Shown piece by piece: positions 1-7,331 of a stretch of 35,115 nucleotides of DNA; the first letter of the stretch is position 1; each line of letters starts with the position of its first letter. Made by a program: the position numbers and the translations under genes. This DNA comes from Candidatus Aminicenantota bacterium (GTDB lineage Bacteria; Acidobacteriota; Aminicenantia; Aminicenantales; Aminicenantaceae): contig WVZK01000042.1 of assembly GCA_011772475.1 (NCBI GenBank), positions 1 to 35,115 of the forward strand. The letters are read 5' to 3'. The notes under the pieces are model-generated. The model saw nothing but the letters and a program-made list of their open reading frames with translations, was not told the origin of the DNA and ran no database searches.

Positions 1-310
1 CTCCGTAGCGAATGTGGACATGGGCATCATGTAAACCAGGGATCAGGGTTTTGCCTTCCAGGTCGAAAACAAAGGTAAGAGGGCCAATATGGGCCTTTAC
101 CCCAGCATCATCACCTACGTAGATGAACTTGTCATCTTTCACTGCAACGGCAGAAGCTGTGCTGAATTTTTCATCAACAGTATAGATGTTGCCATTGATG
201 TATACTCTATCAGCCTTTTGAGCGTCGCTAAACGCTGTCGGTGCTAGAATGAACGACACAAGCAGCACAAAAATAGGAAAGATTCTTGACAATCTTTTCA
301 TTATATTCAT
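1..310 (-). CDS. Secreted amidohydrolase (YtcJ/amidohydrolase-3 like), N-terminal part only
   Basis: The gene runs off the left edge; about 103 N-terminal residues are visible. It starts with a hydrophobic signal peptide ending near TAFSDAQ, so the product is probably exported. The visible part then reads ADRVYINGNIYTVDE and later LIPGLHDAHVHI. The HDAHVH motif near the cut end is the first metal-binding motif of the amidohydrolase superfamily, and the layout (short beta-sandwich strand, then PGL-HDAHVH) is typical of family 3 (YtcJ) enzymes. The substrate cannot be told. I chose the ATG at 308-310 because AAGGAGGAGA (complement of 315-324) sits at good spacing; a second ATG lies three codons in. 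The C-terminal metal ligands are outside the window. Confidence 0.85.
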   Translation of the reverse strand, partial: MNIMKRLSRIFPIFVLLVSFILAPTAFSDAQKADRVYINGNIYTVDEKFSTASAVAVKDDKFIYVGDDAGVKAHIGPLTFVFDLEGKTLIPGLHDAHVHIRYG

Positions 311-371
311 CTTATCTCCTCCTTTATCCCCTTATCGAGAAGACAATTAGATAATTAACCTGGAATACAAG

Positions 372-446
372 TGGTGGGCGATGCAGGATTTGAACCTGCG
401 ACTTCTTCCGTGTGAAGGAAGCGCTCTACCCCTGAGCTAATCGCCC
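372..446 (-). tRNA. tRNA-Val (anticodon CAC)
   Basis: The minus strand folds as a full cloverleaf. The acceptor stem is GGGCGAT (440-446) with ATCGCCC (376-382), followed by discriminator A and an encoded CCA (complement of 372-374). The D arm contains AGCTCAG-GGGTAGAGC, the anticodon arm is CTTCC-TTCACAC-GGAAG, and the T arm contains GGTTCAAATCC. The anticodon CAC (complement of 412-414) reads GUG, hence valine. Confidence 0.95.
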
Positions 447-453
447 GCATCTA

Positions 454-482
454 TTTTTATTCAATTTATCCCTTGTTGTCAA
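454..482 (-). promoter_or_regulatory. Sigma-70-type promoter for tRNA-Val
   Basis: On the minus strand TTGACA (complement of 477-482) is followed after 17 bp by TAAAAA (complement of 454-459). Start-site spacing would put transcription at about 447-448, almost exactly at the mature 5' end of the tRNA. Position and box quality support it; there is no experimental evidence. Confidence 0.5.
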
Positions 483-569
483 TTTTTCCCTTTTCTTAAT
501 AATATGGCAAAGTCTGAGACCGATTAACTTGGATTGACAAGATTTCATTTTCATTCTATAAATATGTTA

Positions 570-2138
570 ATGGCAATTAGAAGGTGTCCCTACTGCAAAG
601 CCATCATTGATGGGGTTGCCGAGTACTGTTCAAACTGTGGAACTCAGCTTCTTTTTCCCGAGGACGAGTCTAAAGAAGAGGAAATCCCTGGAGATAAAAT
701 CGTAGAGGAAGAGGAAAAGGTAGAAGAGACGTTAGAAACGAAGGAGGAGGAATCAGAAAAAGAAGAGCCTTCTCCGGAAAACGAGGAGGAAGAGGAGGAA
801 ATAGAAGAAGAAGAGGAGATTTTAGAAGCGGAAGAGAAGAAACCAGAAAAGAAAGAGCTTTCTTCTGAAGTTGAAGAGGGAGAAGAAGTAATAGAAGAAG
901 AGAAAGAGGAATTGGAAGAAGAAGCTGAAGAAAAGGAAGAAGGAGAAAATAACGAAGTAAAGAAAGAGCTGGAGAAAGCTGTCACTCCTCCTGAAATTGA
1001 AGATATTGATATCAAGGACGCAGAGGCGCTGAAAATGAAGGAAGCGAGAGAAATGGTGAAAAAGGAGACCGCGAAGCTCTGGGCATCTGTCGGGACTGGA
1101 GAAGAGCTAAAATCGCTTGACGTCGATATAGAATTCCCCGTGCCTCGTGAAGAAGAAAAAGAAGAGATAGACGTCACTACTCCTCAGAAAGAAGAGGTAG
1201 ACTTAAGGAGCATAAGGCTGAGAAGGACTCCTGATACTGAAAAAAGAGAAAAAGAAGAGATTGATAAATTTGTGGAATCTGTAAAAGAAGAAAGAGGAAA
1301 GGAGGTTAAACTCCCTGAAGAAGAAAAAGAAGAGATAGACATCACTCCTTCTCCTCAGAGACAAGAGATAGATTTACAGAGCATAAGGATGAGGAAAACT
1401 CCCGATACCGAAGAGAGGGAGAAAGTAGAGATTGAGAGGTTTGTTGAATCCATCAAGAAAGAGAGAGAAAGAGCGCAGGATTACTTTGCCCGGGAAGTGG
1501 AAGTCATTGCTCCTAAAGAAATGGGCGAGGAAACTTCGGAAATTAAGGAGAAAATTCCTCCGTGGGCAGAGAAGATGAAAGAAAAGCCGCCTCGAGAACT
1601 TGAAGAGAAGGAAGAAGAGAAAAAAATAGAAGAGCCTGAAGAGTTGGAAGAATATATTAAAGATGAAGAGATAGAAGCTCCAGTAGCTGAGCCTCTCCCT
1701 CAAGAAGATAAACCTCCTCCCCCAGTAGTTGAGCCTCCTCCCCCAGTAGTTGAGCCTCCTCCCACAGCTGAGCCTGTTCCTTCAATAGATAAACCCGTTC
1801 TCTCAGAAGAAGAGATGGGTTTTCCTGAAGCAGTGGACTATAAAGTTCCCTTTGCCAGGGAGATTAGAGAAAAAAGAAAAAGAGCAGTGAGGCGCCGCCG
1901 TTCTAGATATTTTGCATGGATAAAAGCCAGAGCTTTTGACCTAGTTTTCATCGCGGCTTTCAGCCTCATCTGCCTCGGGCTTGCTTCTCGTTTGATTGCA
2001 GTTTCTTTATTTAAATTGATTTCAACTTCGGGACCACCGGTTCTTGTTTTTTATTTTGTTCTGCTGTTGTTTTATTTTGGCTTTTTTATCCTTTTTCTGG
2101 GAGAGACTCCGGGGGATCGCCTCTTCCCGCGCGATTAG
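570..2138 (+). CDS. Acidic zinc-ribbon protein with C-terminal truncated RDD-like membrane domain
   Basis: The 522-residue product begins with a zinc ribbon (CPYC at 6-9, CSNC at 20-23), like the N-termini of the three kinases at 21.9-30.1 kb. Residues about 30-145 are extremely Glu/Lys-rich and probably extended or coiled-coil. A repeat unit of roughly 55 residues follows twice (each with EEKEEID, SIR, RKTPDTE-like and FVES elements), then a Pro-rich linker with repeated PPPPVVEP. The C-terminus has RAFDLVFIAAF, two hydrophobic segments and GETPGDRLFPRD, resembling an RDD membrane domain that stops just where the TPG-K motif normally continues into another segment. No ribosome-binding site is obvious. 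I chose the ATG at 570 because the product then starts MAI like the third kinase; ATG 564 and TTG 534 are in frame. Its last 4 bp overlap convergent lptB. Its role is unknown, perhaps a membrane-bound scaffold or envelope-spanning protein. Confidence 0.75.
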   Translation: MAIRRCPYCKAIIDGVAEYCSNCGTQLLFPEDESKEEEIPGDKIVEEEEKVEETLETKEEESEKEEPSPENEEEEEEIEEEEEILEAEEKKPEKKELSSEVEEGEEVIEEEKEELEEEAEEKEEGENNEVKKELEKAVTPPEIEDIDIKDAEALKMKEAREMVKKETAKLWASVGTGEELKSLDVDIEFPVPREEEKEEIDVTTPQKEEVDLRSIRLRRTPDTEKREKEEIDKFVESVKEERGKEVKLPEEEKEEIDITPSPQRQEIDLQSIRMRKTPDTEEREKVEIERFVESIKKERERAQDYFAREVEVIAPKEMGEETSEIKEKIPPWAEKMKEKPPRELEEKEEEKKIEEPEELEEYIKDEEIEAPVAEPLPQEDKPPPPVVEPPPPVVEPPPTAEPVPSIDKPVLSEEEMGFPEAVDYKVPFAREIREKRKRAVRRRRSRYFAWIKARAFDLVFIAAFSLICLGLASRLIAVSLFKLISTSGPPVLVFYFVLLLFYFGFFILFLGETPGDRLFPRD

Positions 2139-2878
2139 CTTACCTCCACTTCGTCGCCTAACTTAAAACTTTTTCCAAGAAACTTTTCTTTCGCCATCTC
2201 GTCTGAAGCGACATATTGAGGACTGCCTTTGATAAGAATTTCACCCTCATCGATGATGTAGGCGCGGTCAGCTATTTTGAATGTATCCTGAACATTGTGG
2301 TCGGAGAGGATGATTCCAATCCCCTTGCTTTTTAGCTTCAGTATTATTTTCTGAAGTTCGGTTATGGTCAAAGGGTCAATTCCCGTGAAAGGCTCATCAA
2401 GAAGAAGGAATTTCGGCTTTATGAGAAGAGAGCGGCAGATTTCCAATCTTCTTCTCTCGCCGCCGGATAGGCTGTAGGCAGGCTGTTTGGCAAGGTCCTG
2501 GAGCCCAAGCTCCTCCAGGAGCTCTCTTATATTTTTTTTTCGTTCTTCTTTTCCTATTGGTTGGAGCTCAAGGATTAGCTTGAGATTGTTCTCCACAGAT
2601 GCCTTAAGAAAGACAGAATGTTCCTGAGGAAGATAAGTTATGCCCTCAGAGGCTCTAAGGTGGCTTGAATATTGTGAAATATTTTTCTCGTTAAGAAAGA
2701 TGTTCCCGCTGTCAGGCTTGATGAGGCCCACCATCATCTGAAAAGTTGTTGTCTTCCCGGCTCCATTTCTTCCCAGGAGGCCAATTATCTCACCAGAGTT
2801 TATTATAATATTCACACCCTTGACCACAGGGCGGAGGTTAAAACTCTTGGTCAGGCCTTCTGTTTTGAGTACAGACAT
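2135..2878 (-). CDS. lptB: LPS export ABC transporter ATP-binding protein LptB
   Basis: This is the cytoplasmic ATPase that powers transport of lipopolysaccharide from the inner membrane through the Lpt bridge with LptF/LptG. The 247-residue product has Walker A GRNGAGKTT (about 36-44), the Q-loop region YLPQEHSVF typical of LptB, signature LSGGERRRLEICRSLL (from about 137), Walker B FLLLDEP with Glu162, and H-loop SDHNVQ (His194). Length fits LptB (about 240). I start it at the ATG at 2876-2878, just 4 bp after the ogt stop. An open frame extends to 2986, but that extra part overlaps ogt and has no family similarity. It is the last gene of the rpsU-lipA-mpp-ogt-lptB block and converges with the acidic zinc-ribbon gene. 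No lptA, lptC, lptF or lptG is in the window. Confidence 0.93.
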   Translation of the reverse strand: MSVLKTEGLTKSFNLRPVVKGVNIIINSGEIIGLLGRNGAGKTTTFQMMVGLIKPDSGNIFLNEKNISQYSSHLRASEGITYLPQEHSVFLKASVENNLKLILELQPIGKEERKKNIRELLEELGLQDLAKQPAYSLSGGERRRLEICRSLLIKPKFLLLDEPFTGIDPLTITELQKIILKLKSKGIGIILSDHNVQDTFKIADRAYIIDEGEILIKGSPQYVASDEMAKEKFLGKSFKLGDEVEVS

Positions 2879-2882
2879 TGTT

Positions 2883-3377
2883 TTACTGCTTTTCAAGACG
2901 GAGGAGAAATTTTTTGAGGTCGAGCCCGCCAGTGAAGCCTCCCAAGCTTCCGTCAGAGGAGAGAATTCTATGGCAGGGAATAACAATAAGCAGGGGATTC
3001 TGGGATAGAGCTTGACCGACGCTCCTGTAGCCTCGGTGGTTCAATTTTTCGGCGATAGATTTATATGAGCCTGTTTTCCCGTAGGGAATTTTTCTTGTCT
3101 CCAACCAGACTTTTCTCTGGTAGGGAGTCCCGGAGATGAAATCGAGAGGGAGTGAGATGAAGTCTTCTTTCTCTCCCTCGAAATATCGGCTAAAGAGTTT
3201 TTCTTCCTTGTGAAATTTCTTGCTCTCAAGCTCAAGAGGGATAGACTTTCTTTTAAAAGATTCACTAATCTCTTCGAAGCGGTTTTTGCGCCTCAAGGAT
3301 ATAGCGTAGCTTAGTCCCTTTCTACTCTTGGCAAGGAAGATTTTGCCCAGGGGAAAATCAAGGATGGTGTAGAACAT
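2883..3377 (-). CDS. ogt: Methylated-DNA--protein-cysteine S-methyltransferase
   Basis: This suicide DNA-repair protein transfers the methyl group from O6-methylguanine to its own cysteine. The 164-residue product carries the active-site motif IPCHRIL with Cys135, the helix-turn-helix region GTPYQRKVWLETRKIPYGKTGSY and the conserved RSVGQALSQNP stretch before the active site. The usual family start (a short YTILDSPIG-like strand) matches MFYTILDFPLGKI, so I use the ATG at 3375-3377, which lies 7 bp after the stop of the upstream phosphoesterase. An in-frame TTG at 3413 would overlap that gene by 29 bp; a GGAGG lies upstream of it but too far for good spacing. Position in the lipA-mpp-ogt-lptB series suggests co-transcription. 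Confidence 0.93.
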   Translation of the reverse strand: MFYTILDFPLGKIFLAKSRKGLSYAISLRRKNRFEEISESFKRKSIPLELESKKFHKEEKLFSRYFEGEKEDFISLPLDFISGTPYQRKVWLETRKIPYGKTGSYKSIAEKLNHRGYRSVGQALSQNPLLIVIPCHRILSSDGSLGGFTGGLDLKKFLLRLEKQ

Positions 3378-3384
3378 GGAGGTT

Positions 3385-4125
3385 CTAAATACCCAGGGAG
3401 AGTCTTTCTGCAAGCGGAGAAGGCAAGCCCTCCTTCAGGATTTTTTTCTGAGCTTCTTCGATATCATACTGCATCCGGAAGAACTTGACCTTTTTTGTCT
3501 TGGAATCGTAAATGGCGCAGGCTGCCAGAGGATTCCTATCCCGGGGCTGTCCCACTGCGCCCGGATTAATAAGGTATCTAACTCCTTTTTCTATTTTTAT
3601 CTCGTTTGAGTTGCCTGTCAGGAAAGTCCCATCCACAACGTGATCTTTTTCAGTGTAGACAAAAGGGAAATGAGTATGACCAAAGAAACAGAGCTGAGTT
3701 GTTATATGTTCGAAAGCTTCTGCGGCGTCGAATTCTCCAAAAATATAATGATCCTCGTCAAAAGGCGCTCCGTGGCAGATCATGATATCCTTGTGGATAA
3801 TCTGCGGCCCGGTTTTTAGGCGGCAGAGAAAATCCAAATTTGTCTTCTTGATGTGGTCTGCTGTCCAGTGGATGGCAGAAGCAGCAATGGGATTAAAGGT
3901 CTGGACAGAGTCAAGACCGCAGACAGCTTTGTCATGGTTCCCCCGAATAATAGATAGGGGCTTAAGTGAGCGGACCTTTTGGATGATTTCGTTAGGAGAG
4001 GCGCCGTAGCCAACCAGGTCGCCGAGGAAAATGTAATGGTCAACCTTCCTTTTCTGGATAGATTTATGTAGCGCGAGATAAGATTCTAAATTTCCGTGGA
4101 TGTCGGTAAAGATCAAATAACGCAT
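3385..4125 (-). CDS. Calcineurin-like metallophosphoesterase
   Basis: The 246-residue cytoplasmic protein has the full set of dimetal phosphoesterase motifs: FTDIHGN near the start (Asp and His ligands), FLGDLVGYG, IRGNHDKAV, ICHGAP and FFGHTHFPFVY. The short single-domain form with LVGYG and GAVGQPRDRNP resembles the YfcE/PrpA-like phosphoesterases that act on phosphoproteins, nucleotides or phosphodiesters; the true substrate is not shown. The start ATG lies inside the end of lipA (13-bp overlap, complement of 4113-4125), so the two are likely translationally coupled. The stop is 7 bp before ogt. Confidence 0.88.
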   Translation of the reverse strand: MRYLIFTDIHGNLESYLALHKSIQKRKVDHYIFLGDLVGYGASPNEIIQKVRSLKPLSIIRGNHDKAVCGLDSVQTFNPIAASAIHWTADHIKKTNLDFLCRLKTGPQIIHKDIMICHGAPFDEDHYIFGEFDAAEAFEHITTQLCFFGHTHFPFVYTEKDHVVDGTFLTGNSNEIKIEKGVRYLINPGAVGQPRDRNPLAACAIYDSKTKKVKFFRMQYDIEEAQKKILKEGLPSPLAERLSLGI

Positions 4126-5024
4126 TCTTCGATTCCTTTGATTTTTTCTTGTAGAGAATTATACATTTTATGAGCCTTATAAGAGCTTCTCACCAGAGGA
4201 CCTGATTCAACATCCTTGAACCCGAAATCTAAAGCTATTCCTTTCAGATGTTCGAATTCTAAAGGTGTATAGTATTTCCGGACAGGCGCGTGCATTTTTG
4301 AAGGCTGGAGGTACTGGCCTATAGTCAAGAGGTCGCAAGAGGCTTCCCTCAGGTCAGATAAGGACCGGATGATTTCTTCTTTTTTTTCTCCTAGGCCTAT
4401 CATCAATCCTGATTTGGTCACATTGCCCATCTCTTTCGCCTTTTTCAGCACATCCAAGGACCGGTGGTAATTCTCTCTGGGGCGGTTTATTAAAGGATAA
4501 AGCCGCTCTGTTGTCTCCAGATTATGATTCAGGATATCTGGCTGGGCTCGAGAGACCTGCTCCAGAGCCTTCGCGTCGCCTTTGAAATCTGGTATCAGGA
4601 CCTCTACTTTAACCCCGGTTGTCCTGTTTTTTATCGCCGTTATTGTTTCGGCAAAGAAAGAAGCTCCGCCGTCAGATAGGTCATCCCTTGTAACCGAAGT
4701 TATGACTGCATAGCGGAGACCGAATAGCGAGACAGCCTCTGCGACATGCGCTGGCTCGTCAGGAAAAGGGGGAGAGGGAACTCCCTTTTCCACGGCACAA
4801 AACGCACATCCCCGCGTACAGATATCCCCAAGAATCAGGAAAGTGGCTGTTTTTTGGGACCAGCACTCAGCGACATTTGGGCATTTAGCACTTTGACAGA
4901 TTGTGTTAAGCCTCTCTTTTTTTAGGGTGTCGGAGACATAAAAGAAATTTCGGTGAGAGGGAAGTTTTACCTTGAGCCAATACGGCTTCTTTGTTGGTTG
5001 TGATTCCGGGAGGGCTGACACCAT
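4113..5024 (-). CDS. lipA: Lipoyl synthase (radical SAM)
   Basis: LipA inserts two sulfurs into protein-bound octanoyl groups to make the lipoyl cofactor of 2-oxoacid dehydrogenases and the glycine cleavage system. The 303-residue product has both iron-sulfur cysteine sets: the auxiliary cluster motif with Cys43, Cys48 and Cys54 (CQSAKCPNVAEC), and the radical SAM motif CTRGCAFC with Cys69, Cys73 and Cys76. ITSVTRDDLSDGGA and HNLETTERLYPLINRPR-like stretches follow. The C-terminus has VRSSYKAHKMY with the family's RSSY motif. I start it at the ATG at 5022-5024; an in-frame TTG at 5039 is also possible and neither has a strong ribosome-binding site. No lipB is visible nearby. It lies 71 bp downstream of rpsU on the same strand. 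Confidence 0.95.
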   Translation of the reverse strand: MVSALPESQPTKKPYWLKVKLPSHRNFFYVSDTLKKERLNTICQSAKCPNVAECWSQKTATFLILGDICTRGCAFCAVEKGVPSPPFPDEPAHVAEAVSLFGLRYAVITSVTRDDLSDGGASFFAETITAIKNRTTGVKVEVLIPDFKGDAKALEQVSRAQPDILNHNLETTERLYPLINRPRENYHRSLDVLKKAKEMGNVTKSGLMIGLGEKKEEIIRSLSDLREASCDLLTIGQYLQPSKMHAPVRKYYTPLEFEHLKGIALDFGFKDVESGPLVRSSYKAHKMYNSLQEKIKGIEECVI

Positions 5025-5095
5025 TCCTGCTCTAGGCAATAATAATTGCTTAATTTAGATAAAAAACAGTTTCCTTTTAAATCCGAGACGAAGTT

Positions 5096-5302
5096 TTAAT
5101 ACTCTAATTCTTTTTCTCTCTTCATACGCCTGCGCATTCTTTTACGCGCTTGGGCATCTTTCATTCTTCTTTTCTCGCCTGGCTTATAGTAGATAGAGTG
5201 TTTTTTGATCTCTTTGATTATTGCTTGCTGCTGAACTTTTCTTTTAAATCTTCTTAGAGCACTTTCTATTGATTCGCCTTCTTCAACAACTATGAATGCC
5301 AA
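5096..5302 (-). CDS. rpsU: Small ribosomal subunit protein bS21
   Basis: The 68-residue, strongly basic product matches bS21: EGESIESALRRFKRKV followed by an Arg/Lys-rich C-terminus (RKRMRRRMKREKE). bS21 sits near the anti-Shine-Dalgarno end of 16S rRNA in the 30S subunit. The start codon appears to be TTG (complement of 5300-5302), giving MAFIVVEEG, with AAGGAGGTG about 9 bp upstream. No in-frame ATG gives a full-length protein. A consensus promoter lies just upstream. It heads a block with lipA, a phosphoesterase, ogt and lptB. Confidence 0.95.
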   Translation of the reverse strand: MAFIVVEEGESIESALRRFKRKVQQQAIIKEIKKHSIYYKPGEKRRMKDAQARKRMRRRMKREKELEY

Positions 5303-5338
5303 AAACGTTCACCTCCTTAGTTGTGCAGGTATCAATCT

Positions 5339-5367
5339 CTTATATCTAAATCTTCCTGCCTTGTCAA
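5339..5367 (-). promoter_or_regulatory. Sigma-70-type promoter of the rpsU-lipA block
   Basis: On the minus strand TTGACA (complement of 5362-5367) is separated by 17 bp from TATAAG (complement of 5339-5344). The expected transcript start is about 30 bp upstream of the rpsU start codon, leaving room for the AAGGAGGTG ribosome-binding site. Near-consensus boxes and position make this one of the better promoter calls in the window. Confidence 0.65.
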
Positions 5368-5405
5368 GGCAAATCCAATAAAATGTATCTGTTTTATGCA
5401 TATTA

Positions 5406-5645
5406 TGTAGGAGCTTGATTTGTAAGGGCATGGTTTGTAGGGGTTTGATTTATCTTGTAGGGGTTTGATTCATCAAACCCACCTTTGTGTTTTACAAAAT
5501 AGATCTATCAATTATATTTTGTATGAATTTGATTTGAAGGGGTTTGATTTATCTTGTAGGGGTTTGATTCATCAAACCCACCTTTAGGTTCGCTAAATAG
5601 ATTTATAAATATATTTTGTAGGAATTTTAATTCATCAGGCCTGGC
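5406..5645. repeat. REP-like array: two 99-bp imperfect tandem units with palindrome and half-sites
   Basis: The palindrome GGGTTTGATTCATCAAACCC occurs at 5461-5480 and again at 5560-5579, exactly 99 bp apart. Each copy is preceded by a half-site reading GTAGGGGTTTGATTTAT (or a close variant) and followed by ACCTTT and an AT-rich spacer ending in TATATTTTGTA. Degenerate half-sites flank the array at about 5406-5445 and 5618-5640. A third full palindrome with the same GTAGG and ACCTT flanks is at 32860-32879. The array lies in the gap between divergent rpsU and the first serine hydrolase. The rest of the 5646-5795 gap shows nothing clear. Confidence 0.8.
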
Positions 5646-5795
5646 ATGGGTAATCTCTAGCAGATTTTTCTTAAATCGCCTCTCTTTTTTTTGCTGGAAT
5701 GACTCCTCTTTTTAATATCTGGGATATTTTCGGGAAACCTTTTATTTATGTTGCTCGTATATGTAGTAAAGATATTCATGCGAAGGAGGAGATAA

Positions 5796-7325
5796 ATGAG
5801 AAAAATACTTTACTTCAAGAGAATCTGCACTTTCGTGTTTATCGGTCTCTTCGTTGCTGTATGCTTTGTGCAGGCCCAGGAGCCTTCTGTTCTTAAGTTA
5901 AAGACAAAGAAAGAGGCGATCATCGCTGAACTCGAGCACGCTGTTCCCAAGCTGATGAAAAAAGCGAACATACCCGGACTTTCCATAGCACTTATAAAGG
6001 AAGGTGAAATAATCTGGCAAAAAGGTTTTGGGGTCAAGAACACAAAGACCGGAGAGCCGGTTAAAGAGAGGACCATCTTTGAAGCCGCCTCCCTCACCAA
6101 GCCGTTTTTTGCATATGCTGTGCTCATGATGGTCGATGAGGGAGTGTTGGATTTGGATACTCCCCTGATAAAATATCTTCCCCAGGAAAATATCGAAAAA
6201 GACCTTCTGAAACACCCTTTGGACTTCGAGGGATTTCGTTCGGATTGGTTTCGGAGGATAACCGCCCGGCATGTCCTATCGCACTCTTCTGGGATGCCGC
6301 ACGGAGAGCGGGGAAAGCCTTATCCTCTCTTTTTCGAGCCGGGCGAAAAATATAAATATTCGGCCCAGGGATACTGGTACCTTCAGCTTGTTGTGGAACA
6401 TCTTAAAAAGCAAAAGCTCAAGGAGTTGATGAAGGACTATGTGCTGGAGGCGCTAAAAATGAAAGATAGCAGTATGGTGTGGAAGGATGAATACGAAACT
6501 CAGGCCGCTGTCGGGCATCATCTTCTGAGTTATCCGAGAGAATTCAGGAAAAGAACGAGGTCACATGCAGCCGCCAGCCTCTACACCACAGCAGGGGATT
6601 ACGCTCGATTTGTCATCGCTGTCATGAATGGTGCGGGCCTCAAGAAGGAAACTGCGAAGATAATGCTCAAACCTCAGGTCGAAGTCGACAAAGATGTTTA
6701 CTGGAGCCTTGGATTTGGAGTGCAGCGCACGCCTGAGGGGGATGCTTTCTGGCAGTGGGGCGATTACGGAATTTTCAGGAATTACATTACGGCTTTTAAG
6801 GAGCACAAGCTGGGAGTTGTGTATTTCACCAACAGCTTTAACGGATTGAGTATCGGTTATGAGGTCGTCTTGCGTGCTCTCGGCTTAAAGGATCTCGCCA
6901 TTGCGGTCTTGGGTTATGATCAGTATGATTCGCCGAACCTGGTATTTGCTCAAACCATGATTAAACAGGGAATTGATGAAGCAATGAAGATGTTTCCTGA
7001 ATTGAAAGAGAAATATCCTGCTGATAAGGTTGAAAGAGGGATAAACAGCCTTGGATATTCATTTCTGAACGCAGAGAAATATGATGAAGCAATCGCGCTG
7101 TTTAAGGTAAACGTCGAACACTTCCCAAATTCAGCAAATGCTTATGACAGCCTGGCCGAATCATACATGAAAAGCGGAAATAATGAGCTGGCGATCAAGT
7201 TTTACGAGAAGTCGCTGGAAGCGATTCCTGATGATCCGCGTCCTGACAAAGACTTCCTGGAAAGACTCAAGAAAAACGCAAAGGATAATTTAGAGAAATT
7301 AAAGAAGAAAGAAGAAAAAAAGTAG
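5796..7325 (+). CDS. Secreted beta-lactamase-fold serine hydrolase with C-terminal TPR repeats
   Basis: The 509-residue product begins with a signal peptide (hydrophobic 11-25, cleavage probably near VQAQEP). The serine hydrolase/class C beta-lactamase domain spans about 45-365. The nucleophile motif is SLTK (Ser99, Lys102). The second motif is YSA-QGY (Tyr188) rather than Tyr-Ser/Ala-Asn, and the place of the third motif is taken by WGD (321-323) instead of HGG or KTG. After residue 405 two TPR-like helices pairs follow (SLGYSFLNAEKYDEAIALF; SLAESYMKSGNNELAIKFY). The start has AAGGAGGAG at ideal spacing. The closest relative in the window is the minus-strand gene at 13449-15161, with the same deviations and a TPR tail. 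Substrate unknown: peptide, ester or cell-wall D-amino-acid peptidase are all possible. Confidence 0.88.
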   Translation: MRKILYFKRICTFVFIGLFVAVCFVQAQEPSVLKLKTKKEAIIAELEHAVPKLMKKANIPGLSIALIKEGEIIWQKGFGVKNTKTGEPVKERTIFEAASLTKPFFAYAVLMMVDEGVLDLDTPLIKYLPQENIEKDLLKHPLDFEGFRSDWFRRITARHVLSHSSGMPHGERGKPYPLFFEPGEKYKYSAQGYWYLQLVVEHLKKQKLKELMKDYVLEALKMKDSSMVWKDEYETQAAVGHHLLSYPREFRKRTRSHAAASLYTTAGDYARFVIAVMNGAGLKKETAKIMLKPQVEVDKDVYWSLGFGVQRTPEGDAFWQWGDYGIFRNYITAFKEHKLGVVYFTNSFNGLSIGYEVVLRALGLKDLAIAVLGYDQYDSPNLVFAQTMIKQGIDEAMKMFPELKEKYPADKVERGINSLGYSFLNAEKYDEAIALFKVNVEHFPNSANAYDSLAESYMKSGNNELAIKFYEKSLEAIPDDPRPDKDFLERLKKNAKDNLEKLKKKEEKK

Positions 7326-7331
7326 CTGTCT

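Noticed and set aside
644-1177. Long minus-strand open frame, Ser-rich
   Set aside because: It is the antisense of the Glu-rich repeat region; GAA/GAG codons read backwards give Ser/Phe codons. No ribosome-binding site or domain.
2879-2986. N-terminal extension of the lptB frame
   Set aside because: It overlaps the conserved C-terminus of ogt and has no similarity to LptB, whose usual start fits the ATG at 2878.
5406-5645. CRISPR array
   Set aside because: Units are 99 bp, only two full copies exist, spacers are similar to each other rather than unique, and no cas gene is near.
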